From assembly GCA_026397955.1 (NCBI GenBank), contig JAPLTV010000058.1, positions 1 to 38,336 on the forward strand: a stretch of 38,336 bases of DNA, read 5' to 3'. Positions 24,144 to 33,976 of this stretch are shown here, piece by piece; the first letter of the stretch is position 1; the number at the start of each line of letters is the position of its first letter. Position numbers and translations under genes: made by a program. The stretch is from Verrucomicrobiota bacterium. Its GTDB lineage: Bacteria; Verrucomicrobiota; Verrucomicrobiia; Opitutales; UBA953. The notes below the pieces were generated by a model, which did not search any database, was not told the origin of the DNA, and was given only the letters and a program-made list of their open reading frames with translations.

Positions 24144-25220
24144 TTAGACGAACACTCCCCCGCCCATGAGGACGCGGTCGTGGTAGACGGCGAGGACTTG
24201 GCCGGGCGCGAGGCCGCGCTGGGTCTCGGCGAAGTGGAGGCGCACGCTGCCGTCAGGTTGCGGGGTGAAGCGGGCCGCTGTGGCCTTATCGCGATAACGC
24301 ACGCGGGCGAGGATGTCCTGTTCGCCGACCACAGGCTGATTGATCCAGGTGAAGTCGCGGGCGATGGCTTCGCCGGTATAGAGCCAAGGCGCATCCGGCT
24401 TGTCGAAGGCGACGTGCAGGGTGTTGGTCGCGAAATCTTTCTTCACGACGACGAAGTATTCGTTATCGGTGTTGGAGGGCAGGCCGATGCCCTTGCGCTG
24501 ACCGATGGTGTAGCGATGCAGGCCGCGGTGCTTGCCAATCTCCTTGCCGGCGGCGTTGACCACCGGGCCGGGTGAATCCGGGATGTGCCGCTCGAGGAAA
24601 TCCTGCACGGGAATCTGTCCGAGGAAGCAGATGCCTTGGCTGTCCTTGCGTTCGGCGTTCGGCAGTTTCGCATCGGCGGCGAGCTTACGGACTTCCGGCT
24701 TCAGCAGTTCGCCAATCGGGAAGATTGCCTTCGCGAGCTGTTCTTGGCGCAGCAGCGCGAGGAAGTAGGACTGGTCTTTGTTCGGGTCGAGGCCTTCGAG
24801 CAGGTCGAACGTCCCGTCAGCGTTTTCTCGTCGGCGCGCGTAGTGGCCCGTCGCGATGACATCATAACCGTCCTTGATCGCCTTGCGCAGGAAGACACCG
24901 AACTTCATCTCGCGGTTGCAGATGATGTCGGGGTTCGGGGTCAGGCCCTGGCGGTAGCCGTCGACGAGGTATTGAACGACCGTGTCGCGGTAGTCCTGGA
25001 CGAGGTCGATGATCCGGAAGGGCAGGCCGAGGTGGTCGGCGACGGCCTGGGCGTTACGGACGTCGTCCTCCCAAGGGCATTCGCCGGGGAAGGGTAGGCC
25101 CTCCTCGTTCATCCAGGTCCGGAAGTAGGCGGCATGCACCTCATGCCCTTGCTGCTTGAGCAGAAGGGCCGCCACGGCGCTATCAACGCCGCCGGAGAGG
25201 GCTACCAGGACCTTGGACAT
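24144..25220 (-). CDS. mnmA: tRNA-specific 2-thiouridylase
   Basis: The product installs sulfur at position 2 of the wobble uridine in tRNAs for Lys, Glu and Gln. The 358-residue protein shows the PP-loop SGGVDS (9-14), the catalytic cysteine C101 in NPDIICNREMKFG, the second cysteine C198 in DSQGICFLG, GHYAR and DQSYFL, and a C-terminal beta-barrel ending GQVLAVYHDRVLMGGG. Start is the ATG at 25220 directly before SKVLVALSGG. There is no Shine-Dalgarno sequence; the preceding bases are C-rich. It is divergent from the LysM gene across a spacer bracketed by hexamer arrays. Confidence 0.96.
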   Translation of the reverse strand: MSKVLVALSGGVDSAVAALLLKQQGHEVHAAYFRTWMNEEGLPFPGECPWEDDVRNAQAVADHLGLPFRIIDLVQDYRDTVVQYLVDGYRQGLTPNPDIICNREMKFGVFLRKAIKDGYDVIATGHYARRRENADGTFDLLEGLDPNKDQSYFLALLRQEQLAKAIFPIGELLKPEVRKLAADAKLPNAERKDSQGICFLGQIPVQDFLERHIPDSPGPVVNAAGKEIGKHRGLHRYTIGQRKGIGLPSNTDNEYFVVVKKDFATNTLHVAFDKPDAPWLYTGEAIARDFTWINQPVVGEQDILARVRYRDKATAARFTPQPDGSVRLHFAETQRGLAPGQVLAVYHDRVLMGGGVFV

Positions 25221-25269
25221 CGGAGGGCAAGGTAGGGCCGGGAAGGGCGGGGATACAGATTATTTAGAA

Positions 25270-25366
25270 GGGGTAGGGGTAGGGGCAGGGGTAGGGATGG
25301 TTAGGACAAACTTACTGAAGCCCTTGGTCGCCTGCATTTCCTGCCCCAACCCCTACCCCTATCCCT
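25270..25366. repeat. Inverted GGGGNN hexamer arrays in the mnmA / LysM-gene spacer
   Basis: The left arm (25270-25297) is GGGGTA, GGGGTA, GGGGCA, GGGGTA, GGGATG. The right arm (25341-25366) is the inverse of GGGATA, GGGGTA, GGGGTT, GGGGCAG. The 43-base centre contains GCCCTTGGTCG, sharing CCCTTGGTC with other spacers of this window. The divergent promoters should lie here. Confidence 0.85.
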
Positions 25367-25419
25367 TTGTGGTCTCATATCGCTTTGCTCTCCCGCCTTG
25401 GGCATGTTTTCCTCGTTCC

Positions 25420-26013
25420 ATGCGTCTCGGCATCCTCTTTCTTTTCCTCGGCCTCATTCCGCTGGCGGCCCAGAACGCCCAGATCGCCGGCATGCAGCAG
25501 GATCTCGCCGAGCTCCGTAACGAGGTCGAAAAGCTGAAGCTCGAGAACGCCGACCTGCGCACCGCGCTCAATCGCCAGAAAGCTGGACAGTCTCCGGCCG
25601 CTTCGCAGGGCGAAGCATTGTCCAAGGCCCGCGCCGAAACTTTGGTTGAAGTGGATCGCCGTCTCAAGCAGCAGACCGACGAAGTGAACGCGGCCCTCGC
25701 CGAGCTTACCCGCCAGGTGAACGCCGCCCTCGGCAAGTCCGGTCCTGCACCGGCCACGAAGGCAGGTAAGTCGGCCAAGCCTGCCGCCGCTCAGACCGAG
25801 ACTCCGGCCACGACCGAAGCGGGCGCGCCTTCCGACGTCCCCCAGACCGGCATCAAATATCACGTTAAATCCGGCGATACGGTCACGAAGATCGCCCTGC
25901 GTAACGGCTCCAAGGCCGAATGGATCCTGAAAGCGAATAACCTTTCCTCGCCTGCCGCCCTGAAAGCGGATGTCGATATCTTCGTCCCGCAGCCCGAAGC
26001 CGCCGGACGCTAA
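25420..26013 (+). CDS. Secreted coiled-coil LysM-domain protein
   Basis: From the ATG at 25420 the product has 197 residues: a signal peptide (M-R-L then hydrophobic to L-A-A-Q, about residue 18), a coiled-coil region (about 22-50, LAELRNEVEKLKLENADLR, and about 65-100), an Ala/Pro/Lys-rich linker, and one C-terminal LysM domain (about 145-190, YHVKSGDTVTKIALRNG...ILKANNL...VDIFVP). LysM binds N-acetylglucosamine polymers, so the protein is probably attached to peptidoglycan in the periplasm. The longer upstream frame runs into the opposing mnmA gene and is not used. parB starts 19 bases after its stop. Confidence 0.85.
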   Translation: MRLGILFLFLGLIPLAAQNAQIAGMQQDLAELRNEVEKLKLENADLRTALNRQKAGQSPAASQGEALSKARAETLVEVDRRLKQQTDEVNAALAELTRQVNAALGKSGPAPATKAGKSAKPAAAQTETPATTEAGAPSDVPQTGIKYHVKSGDTVTKIALRNGSKAEWILKANNLSSPAALKADVDIFVPQPEAAGR

Positions 26014-26032
26014 CCCGTCTTTCAAAAGCCCC

Positions 26033-26935
26033 ATGGCCACTCCTCCCAAGAAATCCCTCGGTCGCGGTCTCGGTTCCCTCATCGGTGGTGGCGTGACCAA
26101 GCCCGTCGCTCCCGCCGCTCAGGCTGCCCCTGTCGCCGCCACCGCGGTCGCCCCGGGACTGTTGCTGCAGGAACTGCCGCTGACTGCAATCGTCCCTAAT
26201 CCCCGCCAGCCGCGCCGCGACTTCGACGACGCCCAGGTGAAGGAACTCGCCGACTCCATCCGCTCCGAAGGCCTCATGCAGCCGATCGTCGTCCGCAAGG
26301 TGAAGGACGGCTACGAACTCATCGCCGGCGAACGCCGTTTCCGCGCTTTCAAGCTGATCGGTCAGAAGACCATCACTGCGCGTATCCTTGAGGCCAGCGA
26401 CGCTTCCAGCGCCGTGCTCGCGCTCATCGAGAACCTGCAGCGCGCCGACCTTAACGCCATCGACGAAGCCCTGGGCTTCGCCTCGCTCATGCGCGACTTC
26501 AGCCTAACTCAGGACGCTGTCGCGGAACGCCTCGGCAAGCCGCGTGCGACGATCGCAAACAGTGTGCGTCTCCTTGGTCTCGACAACGAGCTCCAGGGTT
26601 ACGTGCGTAAGGGTCAGCTTTCCGCCGGCCACGCCAAGGCCTTGCTCGGTATCGAGAGCGTCGCCCATCGCGTGCAGGTCGCCCGTCTCGTGATCGAGAA
26701 GGGTCTTTCCGTCCGTGCCACCGAAGCCGAGGTCAAGAAGCTCGCTTCGACCAAGAAGACCGATCGCAAGCAGACCGTCCAAACGGTCGTCGCCGACGTC
26801 CAAAAGCGCCTCGCGTCCCACTTCGCCTCGCCCGTGTCTGTCGTCCGCAAAGGAACGAAGGGCAGCATCTCGATTCCTTTCAGCAGCGACGACGAACTCG
26901 CCCGCCTGCTGGAGAAGATCGGGATCAAGCTCTGA
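26033..26935 (+). CDS. parB: Chromosome-partitioning protein ParB
   Basis: This CTPase/clamp binds parS sites near the origin and loads SMC complexes. The 300 residues begin with the family's basic signature KKSLGRGLGSLIGGG. The ParB/Srx core has P-N-P-R-Q-P-R (55-61), GERRFRAF (99-106) and ENLQRADLN (133-141). A helix-turn-helix follows at about 158-182 (LTQDAVAERLGKPRATIANSVRLL), then a C-terminal dimerisation region. Homology begins at the ATG at 26033, not at an upstream in-frame one inside the LysM gene. ParA and gidB, usual neighbours, are absent here. I did not find a convincing parS palindrome in the window. Confidence 0.95.
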   Translation: MATPPKKSLGRGLGSLIGGGVTKPVAPAAQAAPVAATAVAPGLLLQELPLTAIVPNPRQPRRDFDDAQVKELADSIRSEGLMQPIVVRKVKDGYELIAGERRFRAFKLIGQKTITARILEASDASSAVLALIENLQRADLNAIDEALGFASLMRDFSLTQDAVAERLGKPRATIANSVRLLGLDNELQGYVRKGQLSAGHAKALLGIESVAHRVQVARLVIEKGLSVRATEAEVKKLASTKKTDRKQTVQTVVADVQKRLASHFASPVSVVRKGTKGSISIPFSSDDELARLLEKIGIKL

Positions 26936-26951
26936 TAAGAACAAGGTGAGG

Positions 26952-27072
26952 GCGGTTGGCGGTTAGCGGTTGGCGGATAGGTAAATGCCAAGAAACAGAA
27001 AGCCCGGGTCAGGTGACTCCGGGCTTTGTTTTGGCTGTGCTCTGGTTTTCCCAACCGCTAACCGCCAACCGC
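26952..27072. repeat. Inverted GCGGTTG/GCGGTTA heptamer arrays between parB and purH
   Basis: The left arm is GCGGTTG, GCGGTTA, GCGGTTG, GCGGATA (26952-26979). The right arm (27052-27072) is CAACCGC, TAACCGC, CAACCGC, a perfect 21-bp inverse of the first three left units. A bidirectional terminator lies in the middle. Both genes converge on this spacer. Confidence 0.92.
26999..27031. terminator. Bidirectional terminator between parB and purH
   Basis: AAAGCCCGG (26999-27007) pairs with CCGGGCTTT (27019-27027) over an 11-base loop, followed by GTTTT on the plus strand, ending both convergent transcripts. Confidence 0.88.
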
Positions 27073-27097
27073 TATCACCTCGGCGGCCTCCGGCCGC

Positions 27098-28639
27098 TCA
27101 GTGCTTAAAGTGGCGCATGCCGGTGAAGACCATCGCCATGCCGCGTGCGTCGGCGGCGGCGATGACGTCGGCATCCTTCACGGAGCCTCCCGGCTGGATG
27201 GCGCAGGTCGCGCCGGCGTCGGCGGCGGCGAGGAGGCCGTCCGGGAAGGGGAAGAAGGCGTCGGACGCGATGGCCGAGCCGGTGAGCGAGAGCTTGGCTT
27301 CGCCGGCCTTCCAGACCGCGATACGGGAGGAGTCGATACGAGACATCTGGCCGGCACCGACGCTGAGCGTGCGTTCCTTGCCGGCGTAGACGATGGCGTT
27401 GGACTTCACATGGCGGACGACGCGCCAGCCGAAGAGCAGGGCGGTCATCTCGTCGGCGGTAGGCTGACGCTTCGTCACGACCTTGAAGTCGCGCGGGTTG
27501 GCGGGCTTCTGGTCGCGGTCCTGGACGAGCACGCCACCGATGACGGCGCGGACTTCGCGGAGGGTGTCGGCGCGCAGGCCGACCTTGGCGCGCATGAGGC
27601 GGAGGTTCTTCTTCTTGCCGAAGATCGCGAGGGCGTCGGCGTCGAATTCCGGAGCGATGATGACTTCGGAGAAGATCTCGGCGATGGCTTCGGCGAGGCC
27701 CTTGTCGACCGTGCGGTTGGCGACGATGATGCCGCCGAACGGGGCCTGCTTGTCGGTCTCGAAGGCCTTGTGCCAGGCTTCGAGGAGGGTGTCGGCCGAA
27801 GCCACGCCGCACGGGTTGGTGTGCTTCAGGATGCAGATCGTCGGGCGCTCGAACTCGCCGATGAGGTAGGTCGCGGCGGTGATATCGAGGATGTTGTTAT
27901 AGCTGAGTTCCTTGCCCTGCAGCTGTTCGAAGGCCTCGTGGAATGAACCGTAGAGCGCGGCCTGTTGGTGGGGGTTTTCGCCGTAGCGGAGGCGCTGGGC
28001 GATGGGCAGGGTCGAGGTGAAGCGGGAGGGCAGGCCGAGGACGTTGCCGAGGCCGGGTTGGGCCTGGGACTCGAGGTAGTTGGCGATCGCGGCGTCGTAG
28101 GCGGAGGTGCGCTGGAAAACCTTGAGCGCGAGTTCGCGGCGGAGTTCGCCGAGGGTCTCCGGGGCCTTCATCGCGGCGAGCACGCGCTCGTAGTCGGCGG
28201 GATCGGTGACGACGGAGACAGAGGCGTGGTTCTTGGCCGCGCTGCGCAGCATGGAAGGGCCGCCGATATCGATGTTCTCGATGGCGTCCTCAAAGGAGCA
28301 GTTGGGCTTGGCGACGGTGGCCTCGAACGGGTAGAGGTTCACGACGACGAGGTCGATGAGGTCGATGCCGTGCTTCTTGGCTTCGTCGAGGTGCTCCTGC
28401 GAATCGCGACGGCAGAGGAGGCCGCCGTGGACCTTCGGGTGCAGGGTCTTCACGCGGCCTTCCATGATCTCGGGGAAGCCCGTGTGTTCGCTGACATCGG
28501 TCACCGGCAGGCCGGCATCGCGCAGCATCTTCGAGGTGCCGCCGGTGGAGAGGAGCTTATAGCCGTGTTCCTTGACGAGGGCCTGGGCGAAGGGCAGGAG
28601 GCCGGTCTTGTCGCTGACGGAGAGTAGGGCGATGGGCAT
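27098..28639 (-). CDS. purH: Bifunctional AICAR formyltransferase / IMP cyclohydrolase
   Basis: The product catalyses the last two steps of IMP synthesis. The 513-residue protein has the N-terminal MGS-like cyclohydrolase domain ([63 protein letters not shown]) and the C-terminal formyltransferase domain ([23 protein letters not shown] with the catalytic Lys-His, [20 protein letters not shown], and the C-terminal [11 protein letters not shown]). I use the ATG at 28639; an in-frame ATG 45 bases upstream adds a Pro/Thr stretch encoded by a G-rich repeat. Bases before the ATG on the coding strand are C/T-rich and lack a Shine-Dalgarno sequence. Confidence 0.97.
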   Translation of the reverse strand: MPIALLSVSDKTGLLPFAQALVKEHGYKLLSTGGTSKMLRDAGLPVTDVSEHTGFPEIMEGRVKTLHPKVHGGLLCRRDSQEHLDEAKKHGIDLIDLVVVNLYPFEATVAKPNCSFEDAIENIDIGGPSMLRSAAKNHASVSVVTDPADYERVLAAMKAPETLGELRRELALKVFQRTSAYDAAIANYLESQAQPGLGNVLGLPSRFTSTLPIAQRLRYGENPHQQAALYGSFHEAFEQLQGKELSYNNILDITAATYLIGEFERPTICILKHTNPCGVASADTLLEAWHKAFETDKQAPFGGIIVANRTVDKGLAEAIAEIFSEVIIAPEFDADALAIFGKKKNLRLMRAKVGLRADTLREVRAVIGGVLVQDRDQKPANPRDFKVVTKRQPTADEMTALLFGWRVVRHVKSNAIVYAGKERTLSVGAGQMSRIDSSRIAVWKAGEAKLSLTGSAIASDAFFPFPDGLLAAADAGATCAIQPGGSVKDADVIAAADARGMAMVFTGMRHFKH

Positions 28640-28655
28640 GGTGAAAGAAAGGGAA

Positions 28656-28680
28656 GGGGTAGGGGGAGGGGGTGGGGTGG
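28656..28680. repeat. Single GGGGNN hexamer array just upstream of purH
   Basis: GGGGTA, GGGGGA, GGGGGT and GGGGTGG lie 17-41 bases before the purH ATG. There is no C-rich partner nearby. In the purH leader RNA it would read as a C-rich tract. Confidence 0.75.
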
Positions 28681-28704
28681 TCAAGGAAGCAGGAGGTGCT
28701 GACA

Positions 28705-28826
28705 GCGGTTAGCGGTTGGCGGTTAGCGGATAGGGTGGGGTATAGGGGAGGGCATTCTGAGCCCTGGTTTCTCTGGTTCTTCTGCTTTTTGCGTTTCCCA
28801 ACCGCTAACCGCTAACCGCCAACCGC
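28705..28826. repeat. Inverted heptamer arrays in the purH / fabD spacer
   Basis: The left arm is GCGGTTA, GCGGTTG, GCGGTTA, GCGGATA (28705-28732). The right arm is CAACCGC, TAACCGC, TAACCGC, CAACCGC (28799-28826). The 66-base centre is unremarkable (T-rich on the right half). Both genes diverge from this spacer, so promoters are expected here. Confidence 0.9.
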
Positions 28827-28884
28827 TTGGGCGTTCCGCCTCTCCATCATTGACCCTTCCGCCCTTTTTCCCTCCCTCCTACCA

Positions 28885-29793
28885 ATGTCCACTGCTCTCC
28901 TGTTCTCCGGTCAAGGCGCCCAAGTCGTCGGTATGGGCAAGTCCCTGTACGAAGGTTCGGCCTCCGCCAAGGACCTCTACGACCGCGCCGCCAAGGTGCT
29001 GCCGTTCGACCTCCGTCAGGCCTGCTTCGAAGGCCCGGCCGAGCTCCTGACCGAGACCCGTGTCTGCCAGCCCGCCCTCTATGTCCAGGGCTACGCTATC
29101 GCCCAAATCCTCAAGGAGCGCGGCAAGCTCAACGACCTCAAGGCCTGCCTGGGTCTGTCCCTCGGCGAACTGACCGCCTACGCTTTCGCCGGCGTCTGGG
29201 ATTTTGAGACCGGCCTCAAGGTCGTCGCCGAGCGCGGCCGTCTGATGCAGCTCGCCTGCGATCAGACCAAGGGCGGCATGGCCGCGGTCATCGGCGGAAC
29301 CCGCGACGAAATCTTCAAGCTCTGCGCCGCGTTCGATATCGACGCCGCGAACTTCAACTGCCCCGGACAGGTTGTGATCTCCGGTGATGCCGAAAAGGTC
29401 GCCCAGGCCGTCGCCCGCGCCAAAGAGTTCGGCGCCTTCAAACTCGTGAAGCCCCTCGTCGTCGCGGGCGCCTACCACAGCCGTCTGATGGAGCCGGCCC
29501 GCCAGGCTTTCGAAGCCTTCCTGCAGGGCATCGAGTTCAAGCGCCCCCAGGTCACCGTCTACTCGAACACCACCGGCGGCACGCTCGCCGAGCCCGCCGA
29601 TCTGCGCGCCGCGCTGGTCAAGCAGGTGGTCTCCTCCGTACTCTGGGAAGACGATTGCAAGGCCGCGGCCGACACCGGCATCGCCCAGTTCTACGAATGC
29701 GGACCTGGCGGCGTCCTGGCCGGGATGATGAAGCGCTCCGCGCCCGCGGCCCCGGTGGCGTCGTTGCACGAGTTCGCCGATATTCCCGCCTAA
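28885..29793 (+). CDS. fabD: Malonyl-CoA:ACP transacylase
   Basis: The product transfers malonyl from CoA to acyl carrier protein to feed fatty-acid elongation. In the 302 residues I see LFSGQGAQ (6-13), the nucleophile S92 in G-L-S-L-G-E (90-95), R117 for the malonate carboxylate (AERGRLMQ), N-C-P-G-Q-V-V-I-S-G, the catalytic histidine H198 in AGAYHSRLM, and a C-terminal ECGPGGVLAGMMKR. The elbow reads GLSLGE where the E. coli enzyme has GHSLGE, a leucine for histidine next to the nucleophile. No fabH/fabG/acpP cluster is adjacent. The leader before the ATG is a pyrimidine tract with no Shine-Dalgarno sequence. Confidence 0.93.
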   Translation: MSTALLFSGQGAQVVGMGKSLYEGSASAKDLYDRAAKVLPFDLRQACFEGPAELLTETRVCQPALYVQGYAIAQILKERGKLNDLKACLGLSLGELTAYAFAGVWDFETGLKVVAERGRLMQLACDQTKGGMAAVIGGTRDEIFKLCAAFDIDAANFNCPGQVVISGDAEKVAQAVARAKEFGAFKLVKPLVVAGAYHSRLMEPARQAFEAFLQGIEFKRPQVTVYSNTTGGTLAEPADLRAALVKQVVSSVLWEDDCKAAADTGIAQFYECGPGGVLAGMMKRSAPAAPVASLHEFADIPA

Positions 29794-29867
29794 AACCCCT
29801 TCGGGCGGGGGCTAACGCTGGACAAGCGCCCCGTCCGCAGTCCTATTAAGCCCTTTCCCTCTTTACC

Positions 29868-31665
<1,798 letters not shown>

Positions 31666-31667
<2 letters not shown>

Positions 31668-31686
31668 GCCCGAATTCGGGCTTTCC
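31666..31686 (+). terminator. Short hairpin overlapping the lepA stop codon
   Basis: The perfect 18-base palindrome AAGCCCGAATTCGGGCTT starts on the last two bases of the lepA stop codon and is followed by only a short T tract (CTTTCCC). It is a weak terminator or processing site; lepB downstream may still be partly co-transcribed. Confidence 0.5.
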
Positions 31687-31724
31687 CTCGGTGGGCCGTA
31701 CGTTAGTTTGTCGGGGTCCTCCCC

Positions 31725-33068
31725 ATGTCCTTCTATTACCGACGCAAGCTCCGCAAGATTGGCAAGGCCTTGCTCGAGTCGTCGGAGAAGATCGAACTCT
31801 ATCGCGGCGACGTCCTGACGAAGGACGCCCTCAATGAACAGATCGAGCTAGCCGACAAGGTCCGCGCCGCGTCCAAGGACCGCACGATGGAGCTCACGCA
31901 GGTCGAGGTGCTCCTCAATCAGCTCCACGAGGTGCTCGTCCGCAATGGCGGCAAGATCTACCCGCTCAACACCGGCACCGACTACACCGAGATGGTGGTC
32001 ATGGCGGCCATCGTGGCCGGCTCGATCCGCAGCTTCTTCCTGCAGCCGTTCAAAATCCCGACGAACTCCATGTGGCCCACCTACAACGGCATGACCGCCG
32101 AGGTGCGTTCGGCCGATGAGCCCGTCCCGAGCCTGCCGGTCCGCCTGCTCGAGAAAATCCAGTGGACATGGACTTACGTCATTCCCGCGGAAGCCACCGG
32201 CGAGATCGGCATCCCGATTTCCATGCAGCGCTACGGGAACAATCAGGTCGAATACGGCCTGCGTTCCCGCCAGCGGACGCTCGACGACGGACTTTTCGGC
32301 ACGGGCATCTGGAAGGGAGCCGCCGACAAGCATGAGATCCAGGTCGGCAGCTCGTTGCAGTCCGTGATGATGCCGGCCGATTTTGGTTTCGAGTCCGTGT
32401 TGCTGAAGACTTTCTTCCCTGAAGAGGCCAAGCTGAAGCTGCCTCGCCAGGATGCCGATCGCTGGCGCGTGGTCTTCGCCAAGGCGGCTCGCGACGGTCG
32501 CATCAAGAATGGTCCGTTCGGCCCGGTGCTCATGACCGGCAAACAGGCGACCGCCGGGCAGAATCTGCTCAACTTCGATATTCTCACGGGCGACATGCTC
32601 TTCGTGGATCGCATGTCCTACAACTTCGTCGATCCCTCCCGCGGCGACACGTTCGTCTTCCGCACGAACAATATCCCCGGCCTTAACGACCAATACGGCC
32701 AGCCTTCGCAGAACTATTACGTCAAGCGTCTCGCCGGCGTCCCGGGACAGAAGCTCCGCGTGGGCGAGCAGGGCGAACTTTTCGTCGACGGCAAGGTCGT
32801 GACCTCGCCCGAGCCGATGGTGCTCAACAGCCAGCGCGCGATGGACAAGGGCTACTTCGGTTACCTACCAGAGGCCGGTGGCGATCGCTACGCGATCCCG
32901 TTGCAGCAGGAATACACCGTGACGCCCGGACATTACTTCGCGATGGGCGACAACTCCGCCAACAGCTACGACTCGCGCGGCTGGGGCGAGGTGCCTGCCC
33001 AGGACGTCGTCGGCAAGCCGCTCTTCATCCTTCATCCCTTCACGTCCCACTGGGGTCCGGCGAAGTAG
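31725..33068 (+). CDS. lepB: Signal peptidase I with large insertion
   Basis: The product cleaves signal peptides of exported proteins at the outer face of the inner membrane. The 447-residue protein has a charged helical N-terminal extension (1-80), one membrane segment (about 88-104), the catalytic serine S115 in KIPTNSMWPT, GDMLFVDRMSYNF (289-301), RGDTFVF, the general-base lysine K334 in YYVKRLAGVPG, and the C-terminal GDNSANSYDSRGWG box. Between the serine box and GDMLFVDR, which are normally close together, lie about 165 extra residues (about 122-287) with no motif I recognise. The bases before the ATG read GGGGTCCTCCCC, with no Shine-Dalgarno match. The stop is followed after 4 bases by a hexamer array. 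Confidence 0.93.
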   Translation: MSFYYRRKLRKIGKALLESSEKIELYRGDVLTKDALNEQIELADKVRAASKDRTMELTQVEVLLNQLHEVLVRNGGKIYPLNTGTDYTEMVVMAAIVAGSIRSFFLQPFKIPTNSMWPTYNGMTAEVRSADEPVPSLPVRLLEKIQWTWTYVIPAEATGEIGIPISMQRYGNNQVEYGLRSRQRTLDDGLFGTGIWKGAADKHEIQVGSSLQSVMMPADFGFESVLLKTFFPEEAKLKLPRQDADRWRVVFAKAARDGRIKNGPFGPVLMTGKQATAGQNLLNFDILTGDMLFVDRMSYNFVDPSRGDTFVFRTNNIPGLNDQYGQPSQNYYVKRLAGVPGQKLRVGEQGELFVDGKVVTSPEPMVLNSQRAMDKGYFGYLPEAGGDRYAIPLQQEYTVTPGHYFAMGDNSANSYDSRGWGEVPAQDVVGKPLFILHPFTSHWGPAK

Positions 33069-33072
33069 TTTA

Positions 33073-33284
33073 GGGGTAGGGGCAGGGGTTGGGGTTGGGG
33101 TAGGGACGTGATTGCCATCACGTCCGATTGCCATCACGTCCGTGGGCGGACGGACATCATAGGGTCTTTGACCTTACCCGGCTCATGCCACGTCGCTCTG
33201 CGAACGGCGGCCATGGCAATGGCCGCCCTACCTTAGGGAACCCATGCCTTGCCTATCCCTACCCCTATCCCTACCCCTACCCCT
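33073..33284. repeat. Inverted GGGGNN hexamer arrays in the lepB / GNAT-gene spacer
   Basis: The left arm (33073-33106) reads GGGGTA, GGGGCA, GGGGTT, GGGGTT, GGGGTA, GGGACG and begins 5 bases after the lepB stop. The right arm (33253-33284) is TATCCC, TACCCC, TATCCC, TACCCC, TACCCC and ends 11 bases before the next ATG. The 146-base centre is filled by a multi-hairpin element. Confidence 0.88.
33100..33232. repeat. Multi-hairpin intergenic element, copy 3, with tandem 16-mer
   Basis: It begins GGTAGGGACG and ends GCCGCCCTACC. Hairpins are GGACGTGAT with ATCACGTCC (33104-33112 with 33117-33125), CGTCCG-tggg-CGGACG (33137-33152) and GGCGGCCAT with ATGGCCGCC (33206-33214 with 33219-33227). ATTGCCATCACGTCCG occurs twice in tandem (33111-33126 and 33127-33142), indicating a local duplication of one hairpin half. 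Confidence 0.8.
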
Positions 33285-33295
33285 GCTTCGCAACG

Positions 33296-33967
33296 ATGTC
33301 CTGGACCCTCTATCGCCACTACAAAGGTAACCACTACCTCCGCCTCGGGGTCGCCGCCCATTCCGAGGACCTGTCGCCGCAGGTGGTCTACCGTTGTCTG
33401 TATGATAATCCCGAAGCACGCACGTGGGTCCGACCGCAACCGATGTTCGAAGGCGTGATCGAGGACGGCCGCCAGCGCTTCACTCCCTTGGGTCGTCTCC
33501 GTCTCGTGCAGCCGGAAGACATGCGGACCGTTCTGGCCTTCGGCTACGACGCGTGGAAGCACGATAAGACTTTCGATCAATACTGTGCCGACAAGCACAG
33601 CGACCCGAACCACCTGCGTGGCACGCGTTACCTGCTTGAGGACGCCGCGGGAAGGCCCGTGTCCGCACTGAATGTCCTGCGTTTCCGCGAAAGCCTCATC
33701 GGGTTCGCTTCCGTCGCGACCTCCCCGGAGTATCGTGGTAAGGGTTACGGTTCGCTACTGCTGCGCGCCGTCATGGAGCTGCATCGCTTCGCCCAGCCGG
33801 ACCTTCGATTCGTGCTCTTCTCCGAGATCAAACCGGCGATCTACGAGCGCCTCGGCTTCTTCGTCCTACCGCCCGAGCACCAGCACTTCCTGCCGACTCC
33901 GGCCATGGCCACCGGCGACACGCCCCTGTCCGCGACCGAAGGCGAATTCCTGAAGACCTATTTCTAG
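33296..33967 (+). CDS. DUF1653-GNAT acetyltransferase fusion
   Basis: From the ATG at 33296 the product has 223 residues. Residues 4-65 (LYRHYKGNHYLRLGVAAHSE, VVYRCLYDNPEARTWVRPQPMFEG, RFTPL) match DUF1653, a small domain normally found as a stand-alone protein. Residues about 68-223 form a GNAT N-acetyltransferase with the acetyl-CoA loop R147-G-K-G-Y-G152 (SPEYRGKGYGSLLLRAVMEL) and the following YERLGFFVLP strand typical of motif B. The substrate is unknown; the DUF1653 part may bind ligand or partner. The frame extends upstream through the C-rich hexamer array, but both homology and the ATG support 33296. The next gene converges on it 9 bases after the stop. Confidence 0.85.
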   Translation: MSWTLYRHYKGNHYLRLGVAAHSEDLSPQVVYRCLYDNPEARTWVRPQPMFEGVIEDGRQRFTPLGRLRLVQPEDMRTVLAFGYDAWKHDKTFDQYCADKHSDPNHLRGTRYLLEDAAGRPVSALNVLRFRESLIGFASVATSPEYRGKGYGSLLLRAVMELHRFAQPDLRFVLFSEIKPAIYERLGFFVLPPEHQHFLPTPAMATGDTPLSATEGEFLKTYF

Positions 33968-33976
33968 GCCTGGGGC

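Noticed and set aside
26033-26935. Replication origin near parB
   Set aside because: No parA, gidB, dnaA or dnaN, no cluster of DnaA boxes and no clear parS site were seen in the window.
33296-33967. GNAT protein as the beta-lysine acetyltransferase partner of kamA
   Set aside because: It is 10 kb from kamA, fused to DUF1653, and does not resemble AblB in layout.
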